Part shown: piece after piece, positions 62,548 to 64,000 of the stretch
How the letters are laid out: every line of letters starts with the position of its first letter
Position numbering within the stretch: the stretch's first letter is position 1
Assembly (NCBI GenBank): GCA_965276005.1
Contig: OZ254962.1
Span: 1 to 64,000, forward strand
Direction of reading: 5' to 3'
DNA from: G965232465 sp965276005
Lineage (GTDB): Bacteria; Pseudomonadota; Alphaproteobacteria; JAQWUY01
DNA length: 64,000 bases
Notes under the pieces: model-generated
Seen by the model: the letters and a program-made list of their open reading frames with translations, nothing else
Told to the model about the DNA's origin: nothing
The model's database searches: none
Made by a program: the position numbers and the translations under genes

Positions 62548-63576
62548 ATGGGACATGTGCAATTAAAAAATATCAGCAAGTGTTTTGACGATATACAAGT
62601 GATTAAACCGCTAAATCTGGATATTAAACACGGGGAATTTATCGTCTTTGTCGGACCGTCCGGGTGTGGTAAATCTACTTTGTTGCGGTGTATTGCTGGA
62701 TTGGAAGACATCACCACCGGTAACATTTATATCGACGGCATCGATGCCACCGATACCCGCCCATCGTTGCGGCAATTGGCAATGGTGTTTCAATCGTATG
62801 CGTTGTATCCGCATATGTCGGTCCGTAAAAATATTGCTTTTCCGTTAAAAATGGCGGGGCTGAGCCCCGCAGACATCGCCCCTAAAGTCGAGGCTGTGGC
62901 ACAGGTGTTAAACCTGTCCCCTTACCTAAACCACCGCCCCAGCCAATTGTCGGGCGGACAGCGGCAACGGGTGGCAATCGGGCGGGCAATCGTACGACAA
63001 CCGAAAGCCTTTTTATTTGATGAGCCGCTATCGAATCTCGACGCATCGTTGCGGGTGCATATGCGGTTGGAAATATCGGAATTGCATAAAAAATTACAAT
63101 CGACAATGATTTATGTGACCCACGACCAAGTCGAAGCCATGACTATGGCGGATCGCATAGTTGTACTGCGGGACGGGCATATCGAACAGGTCGGTACCCC
63201 TTTGGAATTGTATAACACCCCGAAAAATATATTTGTTGCCGGCTTTATTGGGTCGCCAAAAATGAATTTTATCACTGGGGCATGGGCACATAAATACAAC
63301 GCTCATACTATCGGCATCCGCCCAGAAGCTATAACCATCCAAACCAATAAAACGGATGTAACGGGTACGGTGCAAGTAACGGAACACTTGGGGGCGGACA
63401 CTTATGCACATATTGCTATCGATGGGGTTGGCAAAATCAATGTGCGGTTGGCGGGCGATACCCCCGTTGCCACAGGCGATACGGTACACATTGCCATCGA
63501 TACAAACAAGGTATATACATTCGATAAAAATGGCGATGCCTATTGCCACACCGATAACAAAACAATTGGGATATAA
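62548..63576 (+). CDS. smoK: Polyol-type ABC transporter ATP-binding protein
   Basis: 342 residues, MalK/UgpC/SmoK-type. Walker A GPSGCGKST, Q-loop MVFQSYALYPHM, signature LSGGQRQRVAIGRAI, Walker B AFLFDEPLSNLDA and switch His in YVTHDQVEAMTMA are intact. It has the C-terminal OB-fold regulatory part (GIRPEAITI). Slightly shorter than MalK. mtlK-like gene starts 2 bases later. Confidence 0.93.
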   Translation: MGHVQLKNISKCFDDIQVIKPLNLDIKHGEFIVFVGPSGCGKSTLLRCIAGLEDITTGNIYIDGIDATDTRPSLRQLAMVFQSYALYPHMSVRKNIAFPLKMAGLSPADIAPKVEAVAQVLNLSPYLNHRPSQLSGGQRQRVAIGRAIVRQPKAFLFDEPLSNLDASLRVHMRLEISELHKKLQSTMIYVTHDQVEAMTMADRIVVLRDGHIEQVGTPLELYNTPKNIFVAGFIGSPKMNFITGAWAHKYNAHTIGIRPEAITIQTNKTDVTGTVQVTEHLGADTYAHIAIDGVGKINVRLAGDTPVATGDTVHIAIDTNKVYTFDKNGDAYCHTDNKTIGI

Positions 63577-63578
63577 CA

Positions 63579-64000
63579 ATGCAGACCCTATCGTATGACA
63601 ATATGCACACACTCGATTCCCGTATTTGCATTCCAACATACAAGCGGGACGATGTGCGTCCCGGTATTGTCCACTTTGGGGTTGGCAATTTCCACCGTGC
63701 CCATATGCAACGCTATTTACACAGACTGTTTAATCAAGGCAAAGCTCTCGATTGGGGCATTATCGGCACCGGGGTTACAGAGTACGATACAAAAATGTAT
63801 CAAGCCTTAAAACAACAAGACTATTTGACCACCCTTGTAGCACAAGATACGGATAAAAACCATGTGTCCATATTAGGGGTTATGACCGATTTTATCGACC
63901 CTGCGGATACACAACGCATTATCGATACTTTGGCATCGGCACATATCCGCATTGTGTCGTTGACCGTAACTGAAGGCGGCTACTTTATCGATGCGGCGGG
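63579..64000 (+). CDS. mtlK: Mannitol/polyol 2-dehydrogenase, N-terminal part
   Basis: The frame opens at ATG 63579, 2 bases after the ATPase stop, and runs open to the window end (140 codons). IVHFGVGNFHRAHMQRYLHR is the NAD-binding start of long-chain mannitol dehydrogenases, followed by WGIIGTGVTEYD, YLTTLVAQD and SLTVTEGGYF. The enzyme oxidises mannitol or sorbitol to the ketose in the cytosol. This confirms the importer as a polyol system. The rest is outside the window. Confidence 0.9.
   Translation, partial: MQTLSYDNMHTLDSRICIPTYKRDDVRPGIVHFGVGNFHRAHMQRYLHRLFNQGKALDWGIIGTGVTEYDTKMYQALKQQDYLTTLVAQDTDKNHVSILGVMTDFIDPADTQRIIDTLASAHIRIVSLTVTEGGYFIDAA

Overview
The window looks like part of an alphaproteobacterial chromosome of moderate-to-low G+C. 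The evidence is gene content: an Aap-type general L-amino-acid ABC importer, an Smo-type polyol ABC importer with a SorC-family regulator, a TRAP transporter, PhnW, uronate dehydrogenase and an AttM-like lactonase, all standard in that class. Many uptake systems sit beside peripheral catabolic enzymes, and these are interleaved with insertion sequences and broken genes. That suggests a copiotrophic or host-associated bacterium whose accessory genome is decaying. I saw no rRNA, tRNA or CRISPR array.

Layout. 1-3.0 kb: end of a peptide-type ABC ATPase, a Cys-type sulfatase/phosphonate-ester hydrolase and phnW (phosphonate use). 3.0-4.8 kb: dead AbiE-like toxin-antitoxin pair and an IS1595 copy. 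4.9-7.1 kb: divergent CoA-transferase and HMG-CoA lyase. 7.2-8.35 kb: damaged IS3 element. 8.4-15.1 kb: FMN 2-hydroxyacid dehydrogenase, DMT exporter, a D-lactate dehydrogenase that has lost its FAD domain, and a TRAP transporter followed by a tiny membrane protein. 15.1-15.95 kb: IS debris. 16.0-29.0 kb: one large minus-strand operon. 29.1-34.9 kb: graveyard of IS elements, a methyltransferase fragment, CBASS remnants, a gutted serine recombinase and a Fic remnant. 35.3-44.2 kb: a 2964-residue filamentous-haemagglutinin-type exoprotein with 30 FG-GAP-like repeats. 44.3-48.5 kb: IlvD/Edd dehydratase, uronate dehydrogenase and an AEC carrier (sugar-acid catabolism). 48.5-52.2 kb: a giant exported ankyrin protein and a partial paralogue. 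52.3-57.7 kb: aapJQMP plus a lysine/saccharopine-type dehydrogenase. 58.2-64 kb: SorC regulator, polyol ABC importer and the start of a mannitol-type dehydrogenase.

The most interesting part is the 16-29 kb operon. It begins with a close AttM-type lactonase and ends with an iron alcohol dehydrogenase that keeps its metal ligands. In Agrobacterium, AttM and AttL are a lactonase and an Fe-ADH that convert gamma-butyrolactone to succinic semialdehyde. Between them lie a complete Rbs/Lsr-type ABC importer, a flotillin/YqiK protein, a sodium:solute symporter with a small membrane partner, and a protein that aligns along its whole length with proteorhodopsin. That protein has Arg instead of the retinal-binding Lys, and all the classical proton-pump residues are replaced. 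So the operon looks like a lactone/hydroxyacid uptake and oxidation system with a retinal-independent opsin fold built in. It is bounded by IS remnants on both sides, which fits arrival as a block.

Regulation. Strong promoter-like sequences precede dctP, the lactonase, the sugar-binding protein, the giant exoprotein, udh, the AEC carrier, aapJ and the polyol binding protein. All four complete binding-protein genes in the window are followed by a stem-loop before the membrane-subunit or ATPase gene, a common device for making more binding protein than permease.
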